Below, one piece after another: positions 27,220 to 35,181 of a stretch of 64,000 nt of DNA (positions within the stretch are counted from its first letter, which is position 1; every line of letters begins with the position of its first letter). Source of the stretch: Catenulispora sp. GP43 (GTDB lineage Bacteria > Actinomycetota > Actinomycetes > Streptomycetales > Catenulisporaceae); the NCBI RefSeq assembly GCF_041260665.1, contig NZ_JBGCCT010000018.1, forward strand, positions 1 to 64,000. Reading direction: 5' to 3'. The translations under genes were made by a program, and so were the position numbers. The notes beneath the pieces were generated by a model that did not search any database, was not told the DNA's origin, and worked only from the letters and a program-made list of their open reading frames with translations.

Positions 27220-27400
27220 GGTGTGGCTCCTCACAAAGGACTCAAAGGGTCATCAGAAGACGAAAGCTACTCCCGCGACGCCCCGGATGTCAGTCGCAGA
27301 CATCAACGCGCCGGGGCCGCCGCCGAACCCTGTCAGGGTGTTAACGCCCGCAGGGTCTTGACACCGGCAGGGGCTCGGCATTTTCAGGGGCTCGGCATCC

Positions 27401-27622
27401 TCAAGGCCGTGGCACCGGCCCGGGCGCGGCGTGCGCGGGCCGGTGCGCCTTGCCGCCGTCCCAGGGCAGAACCATCGACCACCCCATGGCCACCACTCCG
27501 AGCACCAGCACCACCGCGAAGATCGCGACGACCCCGCCGGAGGCGGCGTTGATGCCGGCGATCCCGAACGCCTCCAGATAGCCGCCGACGATCAGCGCCG
27601 TAATGCCCCATTTGGTCTCCAT
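27401..27622 (-). CDS. Small two-helix membrane protein
   Basis: A 73-aa protein with two hydrophobic segments, WGITALIVGGYLEAFGIAGI and GGVVAIFAVVLVLGVVAMGW, then a short Pro/Arg/Ala-rich tail. TAGGTT at 27629-27634 ends 6 nt before ATG 27622 and fits an actinobacterial -10 box for a leaderless mRNA, which supports the gene being real. No family was recognised. Confidence 0.6.
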   Translation of the reverse strand: METKWGITALIVGGYLEAFGIAGINAASGGVVAIFAVVLVLGVVAMGWSMVLPWDGGKAHRPAHAAPGPVPRP

Positions 27623-27719
27623 ATATCCAACCTAGGCGTACACGCCGATCGCGCCACTCCCCCGACCCGATCGGGAACGCGGACGCGAACGCGACCAGCC
27701 CCGCGCCGCACCGCGCGCC

Positions 27720-28814
27720 TCAGGTGTTCGCCGGCACCTGCGTCCCGGCCCCGCGCCGCCGCACCGCCACCTGCTCGGCGCGCGCCGCTGGCAGCGTGCT
27801 CTCCTGCCGTCCCTCGACGCTGAAGCCGGCGTCGGCGATCATCGCGAGATCGTCGGCGCCGGGGGCGCCCTCGCTGGTCAGGTAGTCGCCGAGGAAGATC
27901 GCGTTGGCCAGGTGCAGGGCCAGCGGCTGCTGGGTGCGCAGGTGGATCTCGCGGCCGCCGGCCAGGCGGACCTCCACGTCGGGAAAGACGAAGCGGAACA
28001 GCGCCAGGATCCGCAGGCAGCGGGCCGGGGTGAGGTCCCAGCGCCCGCCCAGCGGGGTGCCCTCGAACGGGATGAGGAAGTTGACCGGCACCGAGTCCGG
28101 GTCCATGGCGCGCAGCGCGAAGGCGACGGAGACCACGTCCTCGTCGCTCTCCCCCATGCCGAAGATGGCGCCGGAGCACGGGGACAGCCCGGCGGAGGCG
28201 GCGTCGCGCAGGGTGCTGACGCGGTCGGCGAAGGTGTGGGTGGTGCAGATGTCCGCGTACTTCTCCTCGGCGGTGTTGAGGTTGTGGCTGTAGGCGTCGG
28301 CGCCGGCGGCGGCCAGCCGTGCGGCCTGGCCGTCCTTGAGCAGGCCGAGGCAGACGCAGACCTCGACGTCGGGGGTGCCGTCCTTGATCGCGGCCACGGT
28401 GTCGGCGACGCGCTCCACGTCGCGGTCGGACGGTCCGCGGCCGGAGGCGACCAGGCAGACCCGCTTGGCCCCGGCGCCGACGGCCTTGGCAGCCAGTTCG
28501 GCGGCCTCGTCGGTCTTGATCCAGGAGTACTTCAGGATCTCGGCTTCGCTGCCGAGCCGCTGGGAGCAGTAGAAGCAGTCCTCGGGGCACAGTCCGGACT
28601 TCATGTTCACCAGGTAGTTGAGCTTCACCCGGTTCCCGAAGAAGGCCCGCCGCACGCGCCCGGCGGCCGCGACGACGTCCAGCACGTCGGCATCGGAGCC
28701 GGCCAGCAGCGCCAGGGCCTGCTCGCGGGTCGGCGCCCGGCGCTCCAGGGCGGCGTCGACCAGGTCGGAGAGCAGAGTGTCGAGGGCGTGGTGGGGCGAG
28801 AGGGGCTGGGTCAT
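27720..28814 (-). CDS. bioB: Biotin synthase
   Basis: A 364-aa radical-SAM enzyme that inserts sulfur into dethiobiotin. The SAM cluster motif CPEDCFYC is present. Further BioB signatures are [31 protein letters not shown], and [13 protein letters not shown]. Residues such as the Cys in CVCLG and the Arg in IHLRTQQPL fit the [2Fe-2S] ligands. The start is uncertain: ATG 28814 has GAGGAG almost adjacent and ATG 28823 has none. No other biotin genes are nearby. The last 25 residues ([14 protein letters not shown]) are a basic extension. Confidence 0.93.
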   Translation of the reverse strand: MTQPLSPHHALDTLLSDLVDAALERRAPTREQALALLAGSDADVLDVVAAAGRVRRAFFGNRVKLNYLVNMKSGLCPEDCFYCSQRLGSEAEILKYSWIKTDEAAELAAKAVGAGAKRVCLVASGRGPSDRDVERVADTVAAIKDGTPDVEVCVCLGLLKDGQAARLAAAGADAYSHNLNTAEEKYADICTTHTFADRVSTLRDAASAGLSPCSGAIFGMGESDEDVVSVAFALRAMDPDSVPVNFLIPFEGTPLGGRWDLTPARCLRILALFRFVFPDVEVRLAGGREIHLRTQQPLALHLANAIFLGDYLTSEGAPGADDLAMIADAGFSVEGRQESTLPAARAEQVAVRRRGAGTQVPANT

Positions 28815-28933
28815 GCTCCTCATCGTGGCGCGGCGCCCGGGCGGCCGGTGATCGGCGGCTGCCACAAGATCAAGGGGTGAACGTTGTGGGGTTCGTTCTG
28901 GCGCGCGCCGCGGTCCATGGCATGCTGCTCGGG

Positions 28934-29680
28934 ATGAACACCTCTGATTCGAGCGGTCGCGGCGGTCCGGGCAGTCTGAGCGGCATACGGCCGGCCGTGG
29001 CGCTGGCCGCCTCGCTGGCGGTGGTGGCGCTGGCCGCGGGGTGCGGCGGTTCGAAGTCCGCCGCGGCGGCGGGCACGTCCTCCGGCTCGGCGACGACCGG
29101 CGCCGCGGGGTCGTCGGCATCGGCTTCGTCGTCGGCATCGGCTTCGTCGTCGTCCTCGGCGGGAGTCGCGGACGGCGGTGCGAGCCCGTCGGTCGCCGGG
29201 TCCGGCTCCTCCTCGCTGCCGCCGAAGCCGACCACCCCGGGTCCGGGCGGGCCGCGCGACTGTTCGACCGACATGCTGAAGTTCACGATCGCGTCGCTGC
29301 ACGAGCCGATCAACCACGTGATGATCTCGGCGCAGAACATCTCGCCGCTGCCGTGCCATCTGAACAAGTACCCGCTGTTGCGCACCTTCCAGGCGCAGCA
29401 GACGCCGATCGCGGTGGCCGAGGCGACCAAGCCGGCGGTCGCGCTGGTGCTGCAGCCCGGCGCCACGGCGTACGCCGGTGTGATGACCAACTCCGCGGAC
29501 GGTTCGGGCACGGACGGCAGGAACGTCCCGTCGCTGGTCCTGCAGTTGCAGGCGAGCAGCGCCGAAGCCGGCGGGGTGGGCCGGCCGGCCTCGGTGGTGA
29601 TGCCGCACGACGCGCAGTACGTCGACAGCTCGGCGGTCGTCACCTATTGGGAGAGCGACATCGCCACCGCGACCTACTAG
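28934..29680 (+). CDS. DUF4232-type secreted lipoprotein
   Basis: A 248-aa lipoprotein precursor. The signal sequence ends in the lipobox ALAAGC, followed by a long Ser/Ala/Gly linker (about residues 40-95) that crosses the cell wall. The folded C-terminal domain ([54 protein letters not shown]) matches the DUF4232 domain frequent in actinobacteria. Function unknown. ATG 28934 gives a normal-length signal peptide, and earlier starts (28877, 28922) are less likely. Confidence 0.85.
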   Translation: MNTSDSSGRGGPGSLSGIRPAVALAASLAVVALAAGCGGSKSAAAAGTSSGSATTGAAGSSASASSSASASSSSSAGVADGGASPSVAGSGSSSLPPKPTTPGPGGPRDCSTDMLKFTIASLHEPINHVMISAQNISPLPCHLNKYPLLRTFQAQQTPIAVAEATKPAVALVLQPGATAYAGVMTNSADGSGTDGRNVPSLVLQLQASSAEAGGVGRPASVVMPHDAQYVDSSAVVTYWESDIATATY

Positions 29681-29793
29681 GTCTGCCCGGGTCCGCCGAA
29701 AGAACATTCGATCATCGCCCGACAGGCGGGGGCATCCGGCGCCTGTTACGGTCGGGATGGTTGCGACGCCCGAGCCGCGAGGAGATCCGCCCG

Positions 29794-30864
29794 ATGCCCA
29801 AGCTTTCCCCCGCCGACGCCGCCCAGCCGGTGGTCAGTCCCCTGACCTCGGCGGCGATGTTCCTGGTGCTGACCGTCGAGGACGGCGGCGAGGACGCGGT
29901 CCGGGAGGTCGTCCCCGATCTGAGCGCGTACGCGCGTGCGGTGGGGTTCGGGTATCCACGCGGCGGTCTGGCCTGTGTCACCGGTTTCGGCTCGGCGGTG
30001 TGGGACCGGCTGTTCGGCGGGCCGCGGCCGGCCGAACTGCATCCGTTCGCGGCGCTGGACGGGCCGCGGCATTCGGCGCCGGCCACCCCCGGGGACATCC
30101 TGCTGCACATCCGGGCCCAGCATCTGGACCTGTGCTACGACTTCGTCGAGCACGTGCTGACGCGCCTGGGCGGTGCGGTGAAGGTCGTGGACGAGGTCCA
30201 CGGCTTCCGCTACCACGACAACCGGGACCTGCTGGGTTTCGTGGACGGCACCGAGAACCCCGAGGGCCACGAGGCGGTCGAGGCGGCTCTGGTGGACGCC
30301 GAGCGGGATCCGGAGTTCGTCGGCGGCAGCTATGTGATCGTGCAGAAGTACACGCACGACATGGCCGCGTGGCGAACGCTGTCGGACACCGAGCAGGCGC
30401 TGGTCGTCGGCCGCACCAAGACCGACAACATGGAGCTGTCGGACGCGGTGAAGCCGAAGACCTCGCACGTGGCGCTGAACACGATCGTCGGCCCGGACGG
30501 CGAGGAGCAGGACATCCTGCGGCACAACATGGCCTTCGGCTCGTTCCGGGAGGGCGAGGCCGGCACCTACTTCATCGGGTACTGCGCCACTCCCACTGTG
30601 ACCGAGCAGATGCTGCGGAACATGTTTCTCGGCGACGAGGAGGGAAACACGGACCGGATCCTGGACTTCTCGACCGCGATCACCGGAGGGCTGTTCTTCG
30701 TGCCGGCCATGGACTTCCTGGACGATCCGCCGCCGGCTCCCGGCGACGACTCCCCGGCGCCCGACGCGTCTCCCTTCGACCCACCCGCTGCGGCGTCCGC
30801 GCCGCCCGCACGACCTCGGCCCACTGATGGATCGTTGGGCCTCGGAAGCCTGAAACGGAGCTGA
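29794..30864 (+). CDS. DyP-type heme peroxidase, encapsulin cargo
   Basis: A 356-aa dye-decolorizing peroxidase. The GxxDG motif is GFVDGTENP, with the distal Asp. The heme-ligand region HNMAFGSF and catalytic Arg area follow. After residue 310 a Pro/Ala-rich linker leads to the C-terminal peptide DGSLGLGSLKRS, which matches the known encapsulation tag (S-L-x-I/L-G-S-L-K). ATG 29794 has GGAG about 10 nt upstream. It is directly followed by the encapsulin shell gene, whose ribosome site overlaps its 3' end. The enzyme should be packed inside the protein shell and act on peroxide. Confidence 0.95.
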   Translation: MPKLSPADAAQPVVSPLTSAAMFLVLTVEDGGEDAVREVVPDLSAYARAVGFGYPRGGLACVTGFGSAVWDRLFGGPRPAELHPFAALDGPRHSAPATPGDILLHIRAQHLDLCYDFVEHVLTRLGGAVKVVDEVHGFRYHDNRDLLGFVDGTENPEGHEAVEAALVDAERDPEFVGGSYVIVQKYTHDMAAWRTLSDTEQALVVGRTKTDNMELSDAVKPKTSHVALNTIVGPDGEEQDILRHNMAFGSFREGEAGTYFIGYCATPTVTEQMLRNMFLGDEEGNTDRILDFSTAITGGLFFVPAMDFLDDPPPAPGDDSPAPDASPFDPPAAASAPPARPRPTDGSLGLGSLKRS

Positions 30865-30867
30865 CCT

Positions 30868-31719
30868 ATGAACAACCTGCACCGCGACCTCGCCCCGATC
30901 GGCGATGCCGCCTGGGAGCAGATCGAGGAGGAGGCCCGCCGCACGGTGCTGCAGTACCTGGCCTTCCGGCGCGTCGTGGACGTGGCGGGCCCGGCGGGCC
31001 TGGAACTCGGCGCGGTCGGCGACGGCCACACCGCGGCGATCGCCGCGCCGCACGACGGCGTGCAGGCCCGGCTGCGCAGCGCCCAACCGCTGGTGGAGGT
31101 GCGGATCCCGTTCGAGCTGGACCGCTCGGCCATCGACGACGTGGAGCGCGGCGCGCAGGACAGCGACTGGCAGCCGCTGAAGGACGCGGCGAAGATCGCG
31201 GCGTTCACCGAGGACCGGGCGGTCGCCGACGGCTACGCGGCGGCGGGCATCACCGGGCTGCGGCCATTCGCCAGCAACGCGTCGATGCTGCAGCCCGAGG
31301 ACCCGGCCGACTACCCGACGACCGTGGCGCGGATGGCCACGCAGCTGAAGCTGGCCGGTATCGAAGGGCCCTACCACCTGGTGCTGGGCGCGGACGCCTA
31401 CCAGACGCTGTCGGACGCGGTGGACCACGGCTACCCGGTCGCCGAGCACGTGGCGCGGCTGATCGACGGCGAGGTGATCTGGGCGCCGGCGATCAGCGGC
31501 GGCGTGCTGCTGTCCGGGCGCGGCGGCGACTACTGCCTGCAGCTGGGGCAGGACCTGTCGATCGGGTACGAGTCGCACACCGCGGAGAAGGTGCGGCTGT
31601 ACTTCACGCAGTCGTTCACGTTCCTGCCGTACACCGCCGAGGCCGCGGTGCCGCTGAGCGGCAGCGGCGACGGCGGGCGCGGCGGCAAGCCGTCCAGGGC
31701 GGCTAAGCGGTCGCGGTGA
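30868..31719 (+). CDS. Encapsulin nanocompartment shell protein (family 1)
   Basis: A 283-aa HK97-fold shell protein. The start MNNLHRDLAPIGDAAWEQIEEEARRT is the classical N-terminal helix that binds the cargo peptide. The central strand region VRIPFELDRSAIDDVERGAQDSDWQPLKDAA and the C-terminal QDLSIGYESHTAEKVRLYFTQSFTF are also typical. Family 1 encapsulins form T=1 shells of 60 subunits. The start is 4 bp after the DyP stop, with GGAG 7 nt upstream, so both are co-transcribed. Its 3' end overlaps the convergent methyltransferase by 17 bp. The 20-residue Gly/Lys/Arg tail is unusual. Confidence 0.95.
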   Translation: MNNLHRDLAPIGDAAWEQIEEEARRTVLQYLAFRRVVDVAGPAGLELGAVGDGHTAAIAAPHDGVQARLRSAQPLVEVRIPFELDRSAIDDVERGAQDSDWQPLKDAAKIAAFTEDRAVADGYAAAGITGLRPFASNASMLQPEDPADYPTTVARMATQLKLAGIEGPYHLVLGADAYQTLSDAVDHGYPVAEHVARLIDGEVIWAPAISGGVLLSGRGGDYCLQLGQDLSIGYESHTAEKVRLYFTQSFTFLPYTAEAAVPLSGSGDGGRGGKPSRAAKRSR

Positions 31720-32503
31720 CGATCACGTAGCCCTTCGGCTCGCGCCAGAGTCCGCCCGGCAGGGTGCGGAATCTGGCGCGCGCCGCTTTGTCGAGGTCGG
31801 CGGTGATGGCCTGGCGCAGTGCCGGCTCCTCCGGAACGCCTTGCAGCGTCAGGATCGAGGCCAGATACGCCACGACCGGCTCCGGCTCGGTGAACAGCAG
31901 GGCGTTGTCGCGCCGCAGCACGCGCAGGCCGGCGGGGTCGAAGCTGTGGGCGACCAGGTCGGGGAGGTTGCCGCCGTGCACGTTCTCATCGGGTGAGGGC
32001 GGCGCGGTGATGCCGTGGACGGCCAGGACCTCGTGCAGCACGGCCATCAGGTGCGGGTAGGGCGCTTCGCGGTTCACGACCGCGGCGAAGCGGCCGCCGG
32101 GGCGCAGGACGCGGCGCACCTCGGCGACGGCGCCGGCCGGGTCGTCGAGGTGGTAAAGCATATGGCGGGCGGTGACGATGTCGAAGGCGCCGTCGGCGAA
32201 CGGCAGGTGCCGGGCGTCGCCGCGGGCGGCGTGCACGCCGGGGATGCGGGCGCAGGTGGCGGCGGCCTCGGCGGAGAAGTCCAGGGCGGCCAGGGATGCG
32301 GTGTGTCCGGCGGCGGCCAGCCGGGCCAGGAAGGTGCCGGTGCCGGGGCCGACGTCGAGCAGGCGGTCGGCGGCGGTGACCGCGGCGGCTTGGAGCACGT
32401 CGGCTTCGACGTCGTGCTCGAACTCGCTGTAGCGGCGGTGGGTCTGGATCCTGACGTCCAGCGGGCTCAGGTCGCGGTAGGCACGGTCCACGGCGGTAGT
32501 CAT
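31703..32503 (-). CDS. Class I SAM-dependent methyltransferase
   Basis: A 266-aa methyltransferase of the UbiE/Methyltransf_11 type. LLDVGPGTGTFLARLA is motif I and LAALDFS the acidic post-I. ARGDARHLPFADGAFDIVTARHMLYHLDDP and RRVLRPGGRFAAVVN are motifs II-IV. The start is chosen at ATG 32503. Two ATGs lie 9 and 12 nt upstream and no clear ribosome site decides. Its stop region overlaps the encapsulin stop convergently. Confidence 0.88.
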   Translation of the reverse strand: MTTAVDRAYRDLSPLDVRIQTHRRYSEFEHDVEADVLQAAAVTAADRLLDVGPGTGTFLARLAAAGHTASLAALDFSAEAAATCARIPGVHAARGDARHLPFADGAFDIVTARHMLYHLDDPAGAVAEVRRVLRPGGRFAAVVNREAPYPHLMAVLHEVLAVHGITAPPSPDENVHGGNLPDLVAHSFDPAGLRVLRRDNALLFTEPEPVVAYLASILTLQGVPEEPALRQAITADLDKAARARFRTLPGGLWREPKGYVIVTATA

Positions 32504-32647
32504 GCGGTTCATCATGGCGGCCGCGCGCGGTCAACGGGTCAACGGGTCGGCGGGTCGGCGGGTCGGCGCGCCTTCCGGGCGGCCGGCCTTCCGGACAGCG
32601 GGCGTTCTCGGCGGCGGGGCTGCCGCCGCCGAGAACGGCCCGCCCGC

Positions 32648-33502
32648 TCAGGCCTCCTGCACCCGGACCACGACCGAGACCGGCATGGAGCGCACCGGGT
32701 CGGGGCGGACCGAGGCGCCGGTGTGCGGCGAGTCGATCACCAGACCGTTGCCGACGTAGATCCCGACGTGGTGCTGGGTGGGATAGAAGACCACGAGGTC
32801 GCCCGGCTCGGCCTTGTTCAGCGAGATGTGCGTGCCGGCCCGCGCCTGCGCGCGCACCGTGCGCGGGATCTTGACGCCGGCGGCCGCCCAGACGTGCTGG
32901 GTGAAGCCGGAGCAGTCGAATCCGGCGCGCGTAGTGCCGCCCCAGCGGTAGGGGACGCCGAGCAGGGACAGCGCCTCGTGGACCGCCGTGGCCGCCTTCT
33001 TGCTCTTGGCCTCGGGCAGGTACTCCAGCTGGTAGCCGTTGGCATGCCGGGCCGTGCGGAAGCGGTGGGTCGAGCGGTTGTGCGACGTGCCCTGATACCG
33101 GGCCGAGGCCTTGGTCCTGCCGGACTTCCACTTGGCGGACTTCGACTTGCCGGACTTCCACTTGCCGGATTTCCATTTGCCGGATTTCCACTTGGTGGCG
33201 CGCCGTTTTCGCTCTTCCGGCTGTGGACTCGCTTCCGGCTGTGGACGCTCTTCCGCCGGAGGCGACGTATCGGCCGGGTCCATGAACGCGGACCCGGCGG
33301 CGCGTTCGCTGCGCGCAGCGAGCAGCGCCGAGACGGAGGCCGCGGTCAGGGGCGAGGGCGTCGCCAGCGCCGCGTTCTGGAGAGCGGGCCGTTCCGGGGA
33401 GCCGCCGAGGCTGTCGGCGGCTGCGGCCAGCAGCGCACCGGCTGCCAGCAGTGCGGAAACGCACCGTGCGGGAGCACGGTGCCCACGTTTATGACATTGC
33501 AT
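32648..33502 (-). CDS. Secreted NlpC/P60 peptidoglycan endopeptidase with pentapeptide repeat linker
   Basis: A 284-aa protein. An N-terminal signal-like segment (CVSALLAAGALLAAAADS) leads into a disordered Pro/Glu and Lys-rich linker with a five-unit KWKSG-type repeat (about residues 103-128). The NlpC/P60 domain follows, with catalytic Cys in AGFDCSGFTQHVW (about 195), His in TQHHVGIYVGN and the third residue in DSPHTGASV. Such enzymes cut D-Glu-diaminopimelate bonds in wall peptides. The basic linker could bind teichoic acids or peptidoglycan. ATG 33502 follows a GAGGGAAGTG leader. A long repeat-containing region lies upstream. Confidence 0.9.
   Translation of the reverse strand: MQCHKRGHRAPARCVSALLAAGALLAAAADSLGGSPERPALQNAALATPSPLTAASVSALLAARSERAAGSAFMDPADTSPPAEERPQPEASPQPEERKRRATKWKSGKWKSGKWKSGKSKSAKWKSGRTKASARYQGTSHNRSTHRFRTARHANGYQLEYLPEAKSKKAATAVHEALSLLGVPYRWGGTTRAGFDCSGFTQHVWAAAGVKIPRTVRAQARAGTHISLNKAEPGDLVVFYPTQHHVGIYVGNGLVIDSPHTGASVRPDPVRSMPVSVVVRVQEA
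33120..33194. repeat. Five 15-bp tandem repeats encoding Lys-Trp-Lys-Ser-Gly units
   Basis: Five units of the form CCGGACTTCCACTTG, with one or two substitutions each, run head to tail. On the minus strand they encode KWKSG (one unit KSKSA). Silent T/C changes between units show the peptide is kept while DNA drifts, pointing to selection on the repeat. Confidence 0.85.
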
Positions 33503-34355
33503 CCCGTTCACTTCCCTCGGTCTGGCGCAGGACAGGCTCCTGTGATGATCCGAAGATCGTCTTACCGCCGGTGCGAGGGCTCCATGCCTGACCACCCCCG
33601 GACGGCGCAGTGCCTTGAAGCGCCACCTGGCCGGGACGGGCAAGGAAGGGTGACCAAAGAAGGAGGCTGAGGGCGGGGCCGCCAAGCTGCCGGGCCACCG
33701 GACCGCCGGGCCACCTCCGGACACGACGAAACCGCCCCGCCGTACGGCCCCGTGACCGTCGGAGAGGCGGCGTGTCGCGCTGCCCTGGTTCGGTGCGGGT
33801 CGGCCCCCCCGGCCGGTCCGCGCCATCACCCCCCCCTGTCCCGCCTGTCCTGCTGCCGGGATCGGCATCGTCGCCGACCCCGGCCCTGGGACGTTCCCCC
33901 TCGCGCCTGACCGCACGGCCCCGTGACCGTCGGACAGACACCCCCTGGCAGCCGGCGCCGGCTTCCCCTTCCGGCACCGCGGCCCGATCCGCCTCGCCGA
34001 CCGGCCCCGTGACCGGCGGTGAGACAGCCCCCTTCCCCCTCCCGCCGCGCCGCCGCCCCGTACGGCGGCGGCGCGGTGGAAACTCAGCTCCGCGTCATCG
34101 GTGCTCGCGGCGCATGCTCACCCGCGCTTGCGGCCGGGCCGTCAGACCCAGCCCGAAGCTCCGGTAAGGACCTTCGCTGTCGACGTTGTCTTCCTGGACG
34201 AAATCCGTGTTCACCATGGGAACTATGGGAGCACCGACAGGGCGGGACCCCTCCCCGCCGATCCGAAGTACGCTGCTCGTCGGGCACCACGTATGCCGCC
34301 AGAGGAGAATCAGCCGCCGCCGGGCCCGCCGGCGCGGTCGAGGAAATGGGCCACC
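33503..34355. other. Long intergenic region with three 19-bp direct repeats
   Basis: This 853-bp divergent region separates the NlpC/P60 gene (minus) and the FHA-like gene (plus). I see no convincing gene in it. It carries ACGGCCCCGTGACCGTCGG exactly at 33744-33762 and 33915-33933, and with two changes at 34001-34019. Start distances are 171 and 86 bp. It also holds a perfect 10-bp palindrome GCCGTACGGC (33739-33748) and a hairpin with GCCGCC arms near 34050-34075. I looked for a cyclic-di-AMP riboswitch, common before wall hydrolase genes, and could not recognise its conserved core. Confidence 0.5.
33744..34019. repeat. Dispersed 19-bp direct repeats (three copies)
   Basis: Copies lie at 33744-33762 and 33915-33933 (identical) and 34001-34019 (17 of 19 matching). 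All are in the same orientation. Spacing of 171 and 86 bp is close to a 2:1 ratio. They may be binding sites for a regulator of the NlpC/P60 gene or remains of duplicated leader segments. Confidence 0.7.
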
Positions 34356-35156
34356 ATGCAAATACGGGACTTCATCCCCCAAGTCCTGCCGCAGAACCTG
34401 CCGAGCCTGGCCGGCGGCGTGCCGCCCGCCCCGGCCGGGACGATCTTCGTCAAGGCCGGCCCCAGCGGCTTCGCGGTGCCGCCGCGCAAGTTCACGCTGC
34501 ACTTCGGCCGGGCCGAGGCGGACGTGCACGTGGTGATCGGCGGCGACGACGAGTTCGTCAGCCGCCTGGCGGGGATCTTCACCTGCGACGGCGACGAGTG
34601 GTGGCTGCGCAACGAGGGCCGCCGGCCGATCCTGGTGCCCGGCGCCGAGCCGGTGCTGCGGCACCACGAGGTCTCCGTCGGCCCCGGCTACACGCCGCTG
34701 ACCATCGAGACCCCGAACCGCCGCACCCACCTGCTGGAGGTGCACATCGTCGGCAACCCGAGCCGCCCGCCCCGCGACATCGGCCAGGCCCGCACCCTGA
34801 CCTCGGACGTCACCGACCTGTCGCCGGTCGAGCGGCTGATGCTGATCGCCCTGGGCCAGCGCTACCTGCGCCGCGAGCCCTACCCGGCGCCGGTGACCTG
34901 GAAGCAGGCCGCCGACGACCTGAACGAGGCCCAGCCCAACCCGGTGCACCCCTGGACCGCCAAGGCCGTGGAGCGCCGCATCTCCGAACTGCGCGCCCGC
35001 CTGTCCACCGGGCCCGGCGCGATCCGCGGCATCGTGAAGGAGCCCGGCATGGTCGAGCCGCTCGGCAACACGCTGAACGACAACCTGATCCGGGCCCTGC
35101 TGCGCAACGCGACGCTGGTGCCGGAGGACTTGTACGCGCTCGGCGACAACGTCTGA
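34356..35156 (+). CDS. FHA-like domain protein with C-terminal winged helix
   Basis: A 266-aa cytoplasmic protein. Residues about 25-130 look like a forkhead-associated beta sandwich (PPRKFTLHFGRAEADVHVVIGG, FTCDGDEWWLRNEG, LTIETPNRRTHLLEVHIVG). The canonical GRxxxxD...SRxH phosphothreonine site is only partly visible (GGDDEFVSRLAG). Residues about 145-215 (LSPVERLMLIALGQRYLRRE, TWKQAADDLNE, TAKAVERRISELRARL) form a winged-helix-like segment. This pairing is known in Streptomyces proteins of unknown role. ATG 34356 follows GAGGAA at 9 nt. It could link Ser/Thr kinase signalling to DNA or protein binding. Confidence 0.7.
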   Translation: MQIRDFIPQVLPQNLPSLAGGVPPAPAGTIFVKAGPSGFAVPPRKFTLHFGRAEADVHVVIGGDDEFVSRLAGIFTCDGDEWWLRNEGRRPILVPGAEPVLRHHEVSVGPGYTPLTIETPNRRTHLLEVHIVGNPSRPPRDIGQARTLTSDVTDLSPVERLMLIALGQRYLRREPYPAPVTWKQAADDLNEAQPNPVHPWTAKAVERRISELRARLSTGPGAIRGIVKEPGMVEPLGNTLNDNLIRALLRNATLVPEDLYALGDNV

Positions 35157-35181
35157 GGCTGATCTCTGAGACTGAGGCGGG

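Noticed and set aside
33503-34355. Cyclic-di-AMP (ydaO-type) riboswitch before the NlpC/P60 gene
   Set aside because: Such riboswitches are common before wall-hydrolase genes in actinobacteria. I looked on the minus strand for the conserved core and found only the 19-bp repeats and GC-rich hairpins, so I did not call it.
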